A stretch of 36,797 nt of DNA from Desulfotomaculum sp. (GTDB lineage: Bacteria; Bacillota; Desulfotomaculia; Desulfotomaculales; Desulfohalotomaculaceae): contig JACDOL010000015.1 of the NCBI GenBank assembly GCA_017656165.1, forward strand, positions 1 through 36,797, given 5' to 3'. Shown here piece after piece: positions 8,229-15,236 of this stretch. The notes below the pieces were generated by a model, which saw only the letters and a program-made list of their open reading frames with translations, did no database searches and was not told the origin of the DNA. Made by a program: the position numbers and the translations under genes. The first letter of the stretch is position 1; each line of letters starts with the position of its first letter.

Positions 8229-8759
8229 TTATGAGGCATCTGATTGCAAAGACCTAACTAAATTAGATTCATCATCTTCATTTGCATTTTTCAATGATCG
8301 GGCCGTTTCAACTATATTTTGTAACAACCTTATAATGGCTAGAGAAAGACCTGCGGGAGACGCCAAGTATACATAAGCCATCGGAATAGAAAGAGCAGGT
8401 GAGGTCTGGCCAAAATTAGCTAGGTTCATCACTACCGATATCCCCTGTTTAATAATGAAAATACAGAAAACAATAGATAAGACATCTGCAATAATACGAA
8501 TAACTTTTTGTACTTTTTTCGGCATAAATAACAGCGCTGCATCAACTCTAATATGGCGTTTTTCTTTTACTCCGTAACTAATACCTATATAAGCCATCCA
8601 TATAAACAGGAAACGGGCTAGCTCTTCTGTCCAAGAAAGCGAAGCATCCATTACATAACGCATAAACACCTGCAGGGCAATTAATATAACTGTTGAAGAT
8701 AACAACACAACCAACAGATATTTCTCCAGGTTTTCATCAAGCTTTTTTACCAGGTTCAT
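8229..8759 (-). CDS. dctQ: TRAP transporter small permease (DctQ)
   Basis: About 176 residues with four predicted membrane spans and the family hallmark LSWTEELARFLFIWMAYIG, followed by the VKEKRHIRVD loop. The frame extends to an ATG at 8777, but GGGGTGAGG stands directly before the ATG at 8759, which is taken as the start. DctQ pairs with DctM to form the membrane complex. A strong hairpin separates it from dctP upstream. Confidence 0.92.
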   Translation of the reverse strand: MNLVKKLDENLEKYLLVVLLSSTVILIALQVFMRYVMDASLSWTEELARFLFIWMAYIGISYGVKEKRHIRVDAALLFMPKKVQKVIRIIADVLSIVFCIFIIKQGISVVMNLANFGQTSPALSIPMAYVYLASPAGLSLAIIRLLQNIVETARSLKNANEDDESNLVRSLQSDAS

Positions 8760-8789
8760 TTCCTCACCCCTTGACATTAGCGATATTGG

Positions 8790-8816
8790 GCTGTACGGGT
8801 AAAGTACCCGTACAGC
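8790..8816 (-). other. Intercistronic hairpin between dctP and dctQ
   Basis: A perfect 12-bp inverted repeat GCTGTACGGGTA/TACCCGTACAGC with a 3-nt loop lies between the two stop/start signals. It has no T-run, so it is more likely to protect the 3' end of a processed dctP message, or to slow the polymerase, than to terminate fully. Such an element would give more binding protein than membrane subunits. Confidence 0.65.
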
Positions 8817-8823
8817 TCAATCT

Positions 8824-9861
8824 TTACTTACTGTACTTTTCAACCTCAGCCATCAGTTGATCAATCAATTTGCGATCACCAATTATTTTGGCACCCTCAT
8901 CATATACTGGTTCTAAAGCTTTTATCATTCTGTCTTTTTCATCCTTAGAAAGTTCATAAACTTCTACACCAGCATCTTTAATAACCTGCAAACTATCATC
9001 TTCTTGTTCTTTCATCAGGTTACGCTGGTATTCACCAGCTTCTTTAACTGCATCCAAAACAACCTGTTGTAGATCTTGGGGGAGGCTGTTAAAGAAATCA
9101 TTGTTCATCATAATAACAAAGGGAGTGTAAACGTGACCGGATAAAGTTAGGTAATCCTGTACTTCATAAAACTTGTTAGAGTCAATTAGGGCTAATGGGT
9201 TTTCCTGTCCATCAACTGTACGTTGTTGTAACGCAGTAAAAAGTTCGCCAAAGGCCATGGGGGTTGGATTAGCACCCAGTTGTTTCCATGCAGCTATGTG
9301 TAATTTATTTTCCATAGTTCTAAGTTTAAGGCCCTGCAGGTCTTCAAGTTTTTTAATCGGGTGCTTACTATTGGTTATGTGACGAAAACCGTTTTCCCAA
9401 TAACCTAGACCCTTAATACCTTGGCTTGATAAGTTATCTAGCAATTTTTGACCTAGTGGACCATCTAGTACCTGATAAGCTGTTTCACGATCTGGGAATA
9501 GAAACGGCAAGTCAAACAAGTAGAAAGACTTCTCAAAGTTAGCAACGGGTGAAGTTGAGGACAATGTCATCGTAACAGTACCCAATTGCACTGCTTCGGT
9601 TAGTTCACGGTCTCCACCCAGTACACCGTTAGGGAAAATCTCTACTTTAATTTTTCCGTTACTCTCTTTTTCTACCAACTCTTTAAACTTAAGGAATCCT
9701 TTATGGCCAGGATGACTTTCTACTAAGGGGGAGCCAATCTTAATGTTGTAAGTGCCATCTGTATTAGCCTGTTTTCCTGATTCGCCACCCCCACCACATC
9801 CAACCAGCAGCAATCCTACCATCATTAAAGCAATACCAATGACAATTATTTTTTTATTCAT
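8824..9861 (-). CDS. dctP: TRAP transporter solute-binding lipoprotein (DctP)
   Basis: The 345-residue protein starts with a lipoprotein signal (MNKK, hydrophobic core, lipobox LVGC, Cys22 followed by glycines), so the mature protein is anchored outside the membrane. The rest is a DctP-family binding protein, with GQENPLALI in the central region and LKLRTMENK near the conserved substrate-carboxylate arginine (the R of KLRT). The ATG follows AAGGAGG closely. Ligand identity cannot be read directly; the operon suggests a hexonate, uronate or deoxy-keto sugar acid. Confidence 0.95.
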   Translation of the reverse strand: MNKKIIVIGIALMMVGLLLVGCGGGGESGKQANTDGTYNIKIGSPLVESHPGHKGFLKFKELVEKESNGKIKVEIFPNGVLGGDRELTEAVQLGTVTMTLSSTSPVANFEKSFYLFDLPFLFPDRETAYQVLDGPLGQKLLDNLSSQGIKGLGYWENGFRHITNSKHPIKKLEDLQGLKLRTMENKLHIAAWKQLGANPTPMAFGELFTALQQRTVDGQENPLALIDSNKFYEVQDYLTLSGHVYTPFVIMMNNDFFNSLPQDLQQVVLDAVKEAGEYQRNLMKEQEDDSLQVIKDAGVEVYELSKDEKDRMIKALEPVYDEGAKIIGDRKLIDQLMAEVEKYSK

Positions 9862-9892
9862 AAACTTTCCTCCTTAAATATTTACTACCTCT

Positions 9893-10915
9893 TTAAGGAT
9901 ACAATAGAATTTTCATAGAATCTTCAGACTTAAGCATAAGGTCAAATCCTTTCTGGACCTGTTCTAACGGCAACCGGTGGGATATGACCCGGCTTATACT
10001 CTTATCCTTCACCAGCATGTTAACAGCAACTTGGTAATCTTGAGGTGTATAAACCCTTGTTCCAATTAATGAAAGTTCCCGGAAATTAACAACCTGCAGG
10101 TCCACTAGAGCAGGCCTTTTAAACACACCTACAACAACCACTTGTCCAGTAATTTTTACTATTTGGGTAGCCAATGCAGCAGTATCTGGTACACCAGCAG
10201 CTTCGAAAACTACATCAGCACCATTTCCATTTGTAAGGTTTAATATCTCTTCCTCCGGCTTGTCATTAGCATCTACTACCGTAAAGCCCAGGCTACTGGC
10301 AAGTGCCTTCCTACTCTGACTCACTTCACAAATAACTACTTGAGAAGCCCCAGCATATCTTGCTGTAATTGCAGTGAGTAAACCAATGGGCCCACCTCCC
10401 AGGATTACCACCGTATCTCCTGTCTTATAGGCGGATTTTCGTACTGCATGAACACTTACTGCTAATGGCTCAACCAGGCAAGCAGTATCCAGCGGTAGGT
10501 GTTCAGGAATTTTTACTACTTTGTCGGCATCTACTGCCACGAATTCAGCAAATCCACCGTCAGTATCAATGCCTACCAATCCAAGATTCCTGCAGACATG
10601 AGCATTACCGGTTTGACATGGTAGGCATTGACCACAAGAAATTAATGGATTGACAGTTACACGATCACCAACTTTAATTTTTGCCCCTTCGGGTAAACTA
10701 GTTTCTACAATCTCACCAGTTATTTCGTGCCCCATAATAAGAGGCGCCTTTGCCCTGGGATGTTTACCGAAATAGATCCCCATATCGGAACCACAAATTC
10801 CAGCATAACTAACTTTGATTAAAACTTTCCCAGGATGCAGTTGGGGTTTGTCAACCACTTTTATATCTATTTGCTGTACACCCTGGTATACGGCAGCTAT
10901 CATTTTTTCCGCCAT
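9893..10915 (-). CDS. Zinc-dependent medium-chain dehydrogenase (sugar-acid/polyol type)
   Basis: A 340-residue MDR-superfamily enzyme. Catalytic zinc ligands are Cys41 (GICGSD), His63-Glu64 (GHE) and Glu149 (VEP); structural zinc is held by Cys94, 97, 100 and 108; GGGPIGL at 173-179 binds NAD(P). The frame is open to 10975, but that would run into the SDR gene; GAGGAGGG seven bases before the ATG at 10915 fixes the start and removes the overlap. Relatives include L-idonate, sorbitol and threonine dehydrogenases. With the SDR it could interconvert hydroxy- and keto-sugar acids before the KDG kinase step. Confidence 0.9.
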   Translation of the reverse strand: MAEKMIAAVYQGVQQIDIKVVDKPQLHPGKVLIKVSYAGICGSDMGIYFGKHPRAKAPLIMGHEITGEIVETSLPEGAKIKVGDRVTVNPLISCGQCLPCQTGNAHVCRNLGLVGIDTDGGFAEFVAVDADKVVKIPEHLPLDTACLVEPLAVSVHAVRKSAYKTGDTVVILGGGPIGLLTAITARYAGASQVVICEVSQSRKALASSLGFTVVDANDKPEEEILNLTNGNGADVVFEAAGVPDTAALATQIVKITGQVVVVGVFKRPALVDLQVVNFRELSLIGTRVYTPQDYQVAVNMLVKDKSISRVISHRLPLEQVQKGFDLMLKSEDSMKILLYP

Positions 10916-10943
10916 AGTGCAGCCCTCCTCATGCTCCCATAGC

Positions 10944-11714
10944 TTAAATAGCCAGGGAGAGAAAGCCTCCTTCAACTGCTACGGTACTTCCTGTTATAAA
11001 ATCAGATGCATTCGAGGCCAAGAATATAGTTGCACCAATTAAATCTTCAGGTAGTCCAAGTCGCTGCATAGGAGTACGGTTAACAATTTTCTCATACGTT
11101 TCTTTTTCTGAAAGCATCTTCTCAGTAAGTGGTGTTTTAAAATATCCTGGGGAGATACAGTTAACGTTTATACCATAAGGAGCCCATTCTGCCGATAATA
11201 CTTTAGTTAGTTGTAATACTGCTCCTTTACTGGCACAATAAGCAGCAGAACGAGTTATACCCAAGTGCGAGCCCAATGACGCAAAATTAATTATTTTGCC
11301 GCTCTTCTGAGAAATCATTTTTTCTCCAACTAGTTTACAGCAAAGAAAAGTACCTTTTAGGTTAACCGCCATCACATCATCCCATTCCTCGACAGTTAAC
11401 TCTAAGGCCGGTTTTTTATAATTTTTTCCTGCTGCGTTAATTAGGACATCAATACGTCCAAACCTCTCAATAACCTCATTAACTAGGCGATTTACATCAG
11501 CTTCATTGGTTACATCCACAGATGTTAATAGAGATTTAGAACCTAATTCTTCAATTTCCTTAACAAGCTCTTTATTACGATCCTTACTTCGGCTGACTGG
11601 AATTACATTGGCACCTGCCCTGGCCAAACCTAAACTAATAGCACGACCAAGGCCACCCCCACCACCTACAAAAAGAACCACTTTCCCTGTTAGATCAAAA
11701 AGTTGCAAACTCAT
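10944..11714 (-). CDS. SDR-family oxidoreductase (KduD/gluconate 5-dehydrogenase-like)
   Basis: A 256-residue classical short-chain dehydrogenase: glycine-rich VGGGGGLGR at 16-24, NAAG at 93-96, catalytic Ser146, Tyr159 and Lys163 (YCASK), and SPGYFKTPL after the active site. The ATG is preceded by AAGGAGG. It is the first structural gene of the long minus-strand operon. KduD (2-keto-3-deoxygluconate 5-dehydrogenase) and gluconate 5-dehydrogenase are the nearest functional ideas, because either product feeds the KDG kinase/KDPG aldolase pair downstream. The exact reaction is inference. Confidence 0.87.
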   Translation of the reverse strand: MSLQLFDLTGKVVLFVGGGGGLGRAISLGLARAGANVIPVSRSKDRNKELVKEIEELGSKSLLTSVDVTNEADVNRLVNEVIERFGRIDVLINAAGKNYKKPALELTVEEWDDVMAVNLKGTFLCCKLVGEKMISQKSGKIINFASLGSHLGITRSAAYCASKGAVLQLTKVLSAEWAPYGINVNCISPGYFKTPLTEKMLSEKETYEKIVNRTPMQRLGLPEDLIGATIFLASNASDFITGSTVAVEGGFLSLAI

Positions 11715-11726
11715 CCCAACGCCTCC

Positions 11727-11756
11727 TTAATTTAAGACAATTTTTAAAACCTCCAT
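11727..11756 (-). CDS. Possible 9-codon leader peptide before the SDR gene
   Basis: A short frame ATG-GAG-GTT-TTA-AAA-ATT-GTC-TTA-AAT-TAA follows AGAGGTGAT. Its stop codon abuts the GGAGG ribosome site of the SDR gene. Termination there could re-initiate or couple translation. No conserved attenuator stem is evident, and it could be chance. Confidence 0.25.
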   Translation of the reverse strand: MEVLKIVLN

Positions 11757-11912
11757 ATCACCTCTCTTTCAGGCCGTGTGTTCCACAATACAAAACAGCG
11801 TTCAAATTTTAAGATAATAAAAATTATTGTTTATTATAGATAATTGAATATTATACCTATATCATCATACATTAAGCCTCATATGAAATAATTTAATAAA
11901 TCCCTCTTTATA

Positions 11913-11968
11913 GTTTCATAATACGAAACACAGTTTTAATATCTTAATGATAAAGTATGAAGTATCAA
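11913..11968 (-). promoter_or_regulatory. Promoter and operator 2 of the SDR-ADH-TRAP operon
   Basis: On the minus strand TTGATA (11963-11968) and TAAGAT (11941-11946) with a 16-bp spacer form a reasonable promoter. Immediately downstream, at about +1, is the plus-strand sequence GTTTC-ATAATAC-GAAAC-ACA-GTTTTA (11913-11938), the same triple half-site as before kdgK and iclR. Binding there would block initiation. The transcript would carry a roughly 220-nt leader. Apart from the possible 9-codon ORF, the rest of 11715-12109 holds no gene and no clear terminator for iclR. Confidence 0.65.
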
Positions 11969-12109
11969 GTGCTTTTTGAAAAGATTCGACAAACTGTTTT
12001 AAATTCCTTTTAAATTATAAATATTAAGATATTTTTTTGTATTAAAACAATCGAATTCTGAAATGCTGTGAAAGCTTCAATATCATATTCTGTTATTTAA
12101 GATAAAACC

Positions 12110-12886
12110 TCACGGATTATACCCTAACTGCTTAGATATATTAAGTGCACATTTTTTTACTTTAGCAGCAAGTAACTTTACTTGATCTTCCGCTATTCTT
12201 GTGGTTGGACCGGAAACACTTATTGAAGCAACAACATTTCCAGTGTAATCTTGTACTGGAGCGGCTACGCATCTAATTCCCGGGTCATGTTCTTCGTTGT
12301 CTACTGCATAACCTTTTTGTCTTACTTCCTCCAAATGCTTCAACAATTGATTAAGTTCGGTAATAGTGTTATCCGTTTTACGAGACAACCCTTTTTCTTT
12401 TACATATTTTTTAATTTCTTCTTCTGGCCAAAAAGCCAATATTGCTTTCCCTACACCAGTACAATATAAAGGTGCCCGGCGACCTATACGAGAGTACATT
12501 CTTACTGTATTAGAGCTTTCCACTTTATCAATGTATACAACTTCCCTATTATCTAAAACACATAAATGTACCGTTTCATTAGTTTCTTCCATTAATTTTA
12601 CAAGGTAATGCCGGGCTTCAGATCGAATTTCTGTGCTTTCTAAACGTTTTTGACCTAATTCAATGATTTTTAAACCCAGTCGATATTTTTCTGTACTAAC
12701 AATTTTCTCCACATAACCCCTAATCATGAGCGTATGCAGAAGGCGGTAAACCGTACTTTTATGTAATCCGAGAACGGAACTTATATCTGTAACACCTAAA
12801 CCAGAATCATGCCGGGATAGCTCTTCAAGAATAGACAGCGCCCGGTCTAATGATTGCACTATGTTACCCCGTTGACCCACACCCAT
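12110..12886 (-). CDS. IclR-family transcriptional regulator (KdgR-like)
   Basis: The 258 residues have the IclR layout. An N-terminal winged helix (about 8-75) has the recognition segment GLHKSTVYRLLHTL. It is followed by an effector domain with YCTGVGKAILAF and the family signature DPGIRCVAAPV. GAGAGG lies six bases before the ATG. The gene stands immediately upstream of, and is co-oriented with, the sugar-acid operon. A copy of the triple half-site lies in its own 5' region, implying autoregulation. By analogy with KdgR, the effector is probably KDG or a related keto-deoxy acid; that is inference. Confidence 0.92.
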   Translation of the reverse strand: MGVGQRGNIVQSLDRALSILEELSRHDSGLGVTDISSVLGLHKSTVYRLLHTLMIRGYVEKIVSTEKYRLGLKIIELGQKRLESTEIRSEARHYLVKLMEETNETVHLCVLDNREVVYIDKVESSNTVRMYSRIGRRAPLYCTGVGKAILAFWPEEEIKKYVKEKGLSRKTDNTITELNQLLKHLEEVRQKGYAVDNEEHDPGIRCVAAPVQDYTGNVVASISVSGPTTRIAEDQVKLLAAKVKKCALNISKQLGYNP

Positions 12887-12904
12887 GTTTTTCTACCTCT
12901 CTTT

Positions 12905-12953
12905 GTTTCTCATCGTGAAACAATGTTTTAAATCTAACTTAATTATTCAACAA
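12905..12953 (-). promoter_or_regulatory. Promoter and operator 3 of the iclR gene
   Basis: GTTTC-TCATCGT-GAAAC-AAT-GTTTTA on the plus strand (12905-12930) keeps all three half-sites while the N7 spacer has changed, which is good evidence that the half-sites are the selected part. On the minus strand TTGTTG (12948-12953), 17 bp, then TAAAAC (12925-12930) may be the promoter. The -10 would then lie within the third half-site. Confidence 0.65.
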
Positions 12954-13286
12954 AAATTTATATTTTCCTTCTTGTTTTTGAAAATTTTAATTATTAACTC
13001 AACTTTCGCGCCGGTAAAGTTGACTTAAACCCTTAATAAATAAAGTATTATTTTAGTTTAGGACAAAGATGATTCTTGCTTGAGCATCCTTACCATTATC
13101 ATCTTCACCAATGGGCATTCTCCGCCCGCAGCGTAAAAAAAACAGTTCATCCTAAAAGAATTGCCAAAAACCGTAAAGTAAGCCTCCAACCAGTTGTAGA
13201 AGGTAGATCTGAAATACGGCTTTATTGCCGGCGAGCAAAGATTCTTCAGAACGCATGCAAAGAATTAGAAATTGAGCATGAGATAA

Positions 13287-13395
13287 TACCTGTCCTACTC
13301 TGAAGCATACAAAACTGTAAGTAAGTTTATCCGGTTTTATAACGCAATATACTATTTATTTTTATGGATAAAACAGCTGTGCTGTTACCATGCTT
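13287..13395 (+). pseudogene. Possible IS3-family transposase C-terminal fragment
   Basis: One plus-strand frame reads YSEAYKTVSKFIRFYN at 13296-13343. This resembles the conserved stretch near the end of IS3 OrfB (EA-x5-FI-x-FYN) just past the last catalytic acid. A stop codon (13284-13286) precedes it and the expected catalytic DDE region is absent, so it would be a remnant only. The similarity covers about 16 residues, hence the low confidence. Confidence 0.3.
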
Positions 13396-13400
13396 AAAAT
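13376..13400. repeat. 25-bp direct repeat, copy 2
   Basis: Partner of 2936-2960 with one mismatch (T for C at the fifth base). It lies at the end of the decayed transposase-like segment, which suggests it is part of, or a target of, a mobile element. Confidence 0.6.
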
Positions 13401-13544
13401 TGCTATTCTTTCCTGACAAATTCTAGCCGGCTGGCTATCTGTATAAATATAAATAATATAGGCTATCCCTTTAATTTAAAAAATTTTGACAGGCAATCAA
13501 TTATAAGTTGCAGGTTGATGCGGTTGTCAGACCGCCGGACCATC

Positions 13545-13578
13545 ATAAAACAAACATGCCCTGCGCTGTGCAGGGCAT
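13545..13578 (-). terminator. Terminator of the cotJ operon
   Basis: Stem ATGCCCTGC/GCAGGGCAT with a 5-nt loop (13556-13578) lies directly after the cotJC stop. On the minus strand it is followed by GTTTGTTTTATG. Confidence 0.75.
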
Positions 13579-13582
13579 AATT

Positions 13583-14155
13583 TTAATAGTATTTTTTGCT
13601 GTCTAAAAATCCCTGTACGTCATTGAGGGCTTCACCAAAGCGCTGGAAGTGCACCACTTCCCGCTCCCTTAAAAACCGGATGCTGTCTTTCAACAGCGGG
13701 TCGTCGGTAAGCTGAAGCAGCTGCTCGTAAGCCTGCCGGGCCTTTTGTTCTGCCGCCATATCTTCTGTAAGGTCAGAAACCGGGTCTCCCTGGGCCTGAA
13801 TATAGCTGGCAGTCCAGGGTACACCGTTGGGGTCTGCATAAAACAGGGCGCTGTTGTGAACAGCATAGTGAGCGCCCAACCCCTCCCTTTCCAACACCTC
13901 CAGGGGAACATCTTTCAACAGTTTGTAAATCATAGCAGCGATCATTTCTAAATGAGCTAATTCTTCAGTTCCAATATCTGTCAGCAGACCTTTTGCTTTC
14001 TTTGTTGGCATGCTGTAGCGCTGGTTTAAATAGCGCAGGGCGGCAGACAGTTCCCCGTCAGGTCCTCCGTATTGGGTAAGCAGATACTTGGCCATTTTTA
14101 CATCGCATTTGCTTACCCGGACAGGATACTGCAGTTTTTTCTCATATATCCACAT
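13583..14155 (-). CDS. cotJC: Spore coat protein CotJC (manganese-catalase family)
   Basis: The 190 residues match CotJC. The ferritin-like four-helix fold carries candidate metal ligands Glu35 (GELSAALRYL), Glu65 and His68 (TEELAHLE), Glu136 (AAEQKAR), and Glu166/His169 (REVVHFQRF). CotJC is made in the mother cell and placed in the inner coat; homologues in clostridia show Mn-catalase activity. It is the last gene of a cotJA-cotJB-cotJC cluster and is followed by a terminator. Confidence 0.95.
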   Translation of the reverse strand: MWIYEKKLQYPVRVSKCDVKMAKYLLTQYGGPDGELSAALRYLNQRYSMPTKKAKGLLTDIGTEELAHLEMIAAMIYKLLKDVPLEVLEREGLGAHYAVHNSALFYADPNGVPWTASYIQAQGDPVSDLTEDMAAEQKARQAYEQLLQLTDDPLLKDSIRFLREREVVHFQRFGEALNDVQGFLDSKKYY

Positions 14156-14169
14156 AGGGTGCTTCCCTC

Positions 14170-14427
14170 CTAATAATCAATTTCCCACGGCCAGGGTGTT
14201 TCAATCCATCCCCAGGGGTACTGAGGCGGCGCAAAACCACAGGGTGTTAAAGCCCCACAGTATGCTTCATATTGTCTTTTTAATTGATTAACTTTATCAC
14301 AAGCATTAACATAGTCCTGGTATGCAGTTCTATCTTCCGGGTGAGTATCAAGGTACAGCAGCAGTTCATACTGAACAAAACTCCACTGCATAAGTTCACT
14401 CATTATTTTTCTACATGATGACTGCAT
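14170..14427 (-). CDS. cotJB: Spore coat protein CotJB
   Basis: The 85-residue protein has the CotJB hallmarks QYELLLYLDTHPEDRTA and a C-terminal PWPWE. GAGGAGGG precedes the ATG. It lies between CotJA and CotJC in the usual order. Function is known only as a coat component needed for CotJC placement. Confidence 0.93.
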   Translation of the reverse strand: MQSSCRKIMSELMQWSFVQYELLLYLDTHPEDRTAYQDYVNACDKVNQLKRQYEAYCGALTPCGFAPPQYPWGWIETPWPWEIDY

Positions 14428-14445
14428 AAGTTTCCCTCCTCTGGC

Positions 14446-15045
14446 TTAACGTTTCTTTTTACGGAGCATGGGCTGCCGCCTGTTTAAGTATGGAATAGGA
14501 ACTACCGGCGGTTTTCTATCTGGAAAATACGGGCTGTAAAGTTCAGGGAACAGCGTTCCTTTATCATGAGCCTCGGCAGGAGGATACTTCCGCCAGTACC
14601 TCTGCCATGGAATATAAGCATAACCTAGGCACTGCAGGGGATAATAGTATCCTGGGTAAGGATAAGGGCCGCACTTGTATTTGGAATCATCGCACGGGTC
14701 TTCCGGGTAACCGGGATGCTCCGGGTATTCAGGATAATCCGGGCAGCTGGGATATTCCGGGTACTCCGGGCATCCCGGGCAGTAGTCAGGATAATCAGGA
14801 TAACTGGGATGTTCACCAGGATAATCTGGATATCCGGGATACTGGCTGTTTACCATCTGCTGTTCTTCTTTTTCAACCTGCTTCTCAACAGGTTTTTCCT
14901 CAGTCATTGCAGATTTCTCAGTATTTTCTTTTTCCAGCTGTTCACCCTGTAAAGGCTCCTTATGAGGGAAGTCTGGATGCTCTTTTGGTTTTTTAAAATT
15001 TTTTTCTTTATCCCCATTTTGACCGGGTTTAAAAATTATTTTCAT
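14446..15045 (-). CDS. cotJA: CotJA-type spore coat protein with a long Pro/Tyr repeat extension
   Basis: The C-terminal third (about 139-174: CLGYAYIPWQRY ... AHDKGTLFPELYSPY) is the CotJA domain. CotJA is normally about 80 residues; here 199. The added N-terminus has a charged Lys/Glu-rich part (1-62) and then a low-complexity tract (69-117) of YPxYP and PEYP-like units interrupted by Cys residues. Tyr- and Cys-rich repeats suit cross-linking in the coat. The first gene of the operon; AAGGGGG lies upstream of the ATG. The repeat DNA is unrelated to neighbouring genes and could vary in copy number between strains. Confidence 0.85.
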   Translation of the reverse strand: MKIIFKPGQNGDKEKNFKKPKEHPDFPHKEPLQGEQLEKENTEKSAMTEEKPVEKQVEKEEQQMVNSQYPGYPDYPGEHPSYPDYPDYCPGCPEYPEYPSCPDYPEYPEHPGYPEDPCDDSKYKCGPYPYPGYYYPLQCLGYAYIPWQRYWRKYPPAEAHDKGTLFPELYSPYFPDRKPPVVPIPYLNRRQPMLRKKKR

Positions 15046-15071
15046 AAGTCAACCCCCTTCATCTTTTCCAT

Positions 15072-15099
15072 ATATTATGTTCCAATACCATGAATTGAC
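15072..15099 (-). promoter_or_regulatory. Possible mother-cell sigma promoter of cotJ
   Basis: Minus-strand GTCAATT (15093-15099), 13 bp, then CATAATAT (15072-15079) loosely resembles a sigma-E/sigma-K promoter about 27 bp before cotJA. The -10 fits better than the -35. Offered because cotJ is sigma-E controlled in Bacillus. Confidence 0.3.
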
Positions 15100-15236
15100 A
15101 CTTATGACATATAATTAATTCACAGTTAAAAGTTATTGCACCTTGTTTCATACTTTTTGTAAAAGGAAATTAAAAAACAAAAGCTAATATTGAAAAGTAA
15201 AGTGCTTAAAAAAATTAGTATTAGGAGTGACCACTG

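Larger units (their letters stand above)
12954..13539. other. Gene-poor stretch with decayed coding sequence
   Basis: No intact gene is recognised. A 75-codon plus-strand frame (13076-13303, TTG start) has no well-placed ribosome site and no family I recognise. It overlaps a fragment resembling an IS3 transposase C-terminus. The second copy of the 25-bp direct repeat is at 13376-13400. Decay of a mobile element is the simplest reading. Confidence 0.4.

Noticed and set aside
11757-12109. Riboswitch in the long SDR leader
   Set aside because: The sequence is AT-rich with no recognisable aptamer core or terminator/antiterminator pair.
13076-13303. 75-codon plus-strand frame as a real gene
   Set aside because: No well-placed ribosome site, no recognised family, overlaps a decayed transposase-like segment.
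14690-14850. The cotJA repeat tract as a CRISPR or minisatellite
   Set aside because: It is in frame, codes for regular Pro/Tyr units, has no spacers and lies inside a gene with the CotJA domain.
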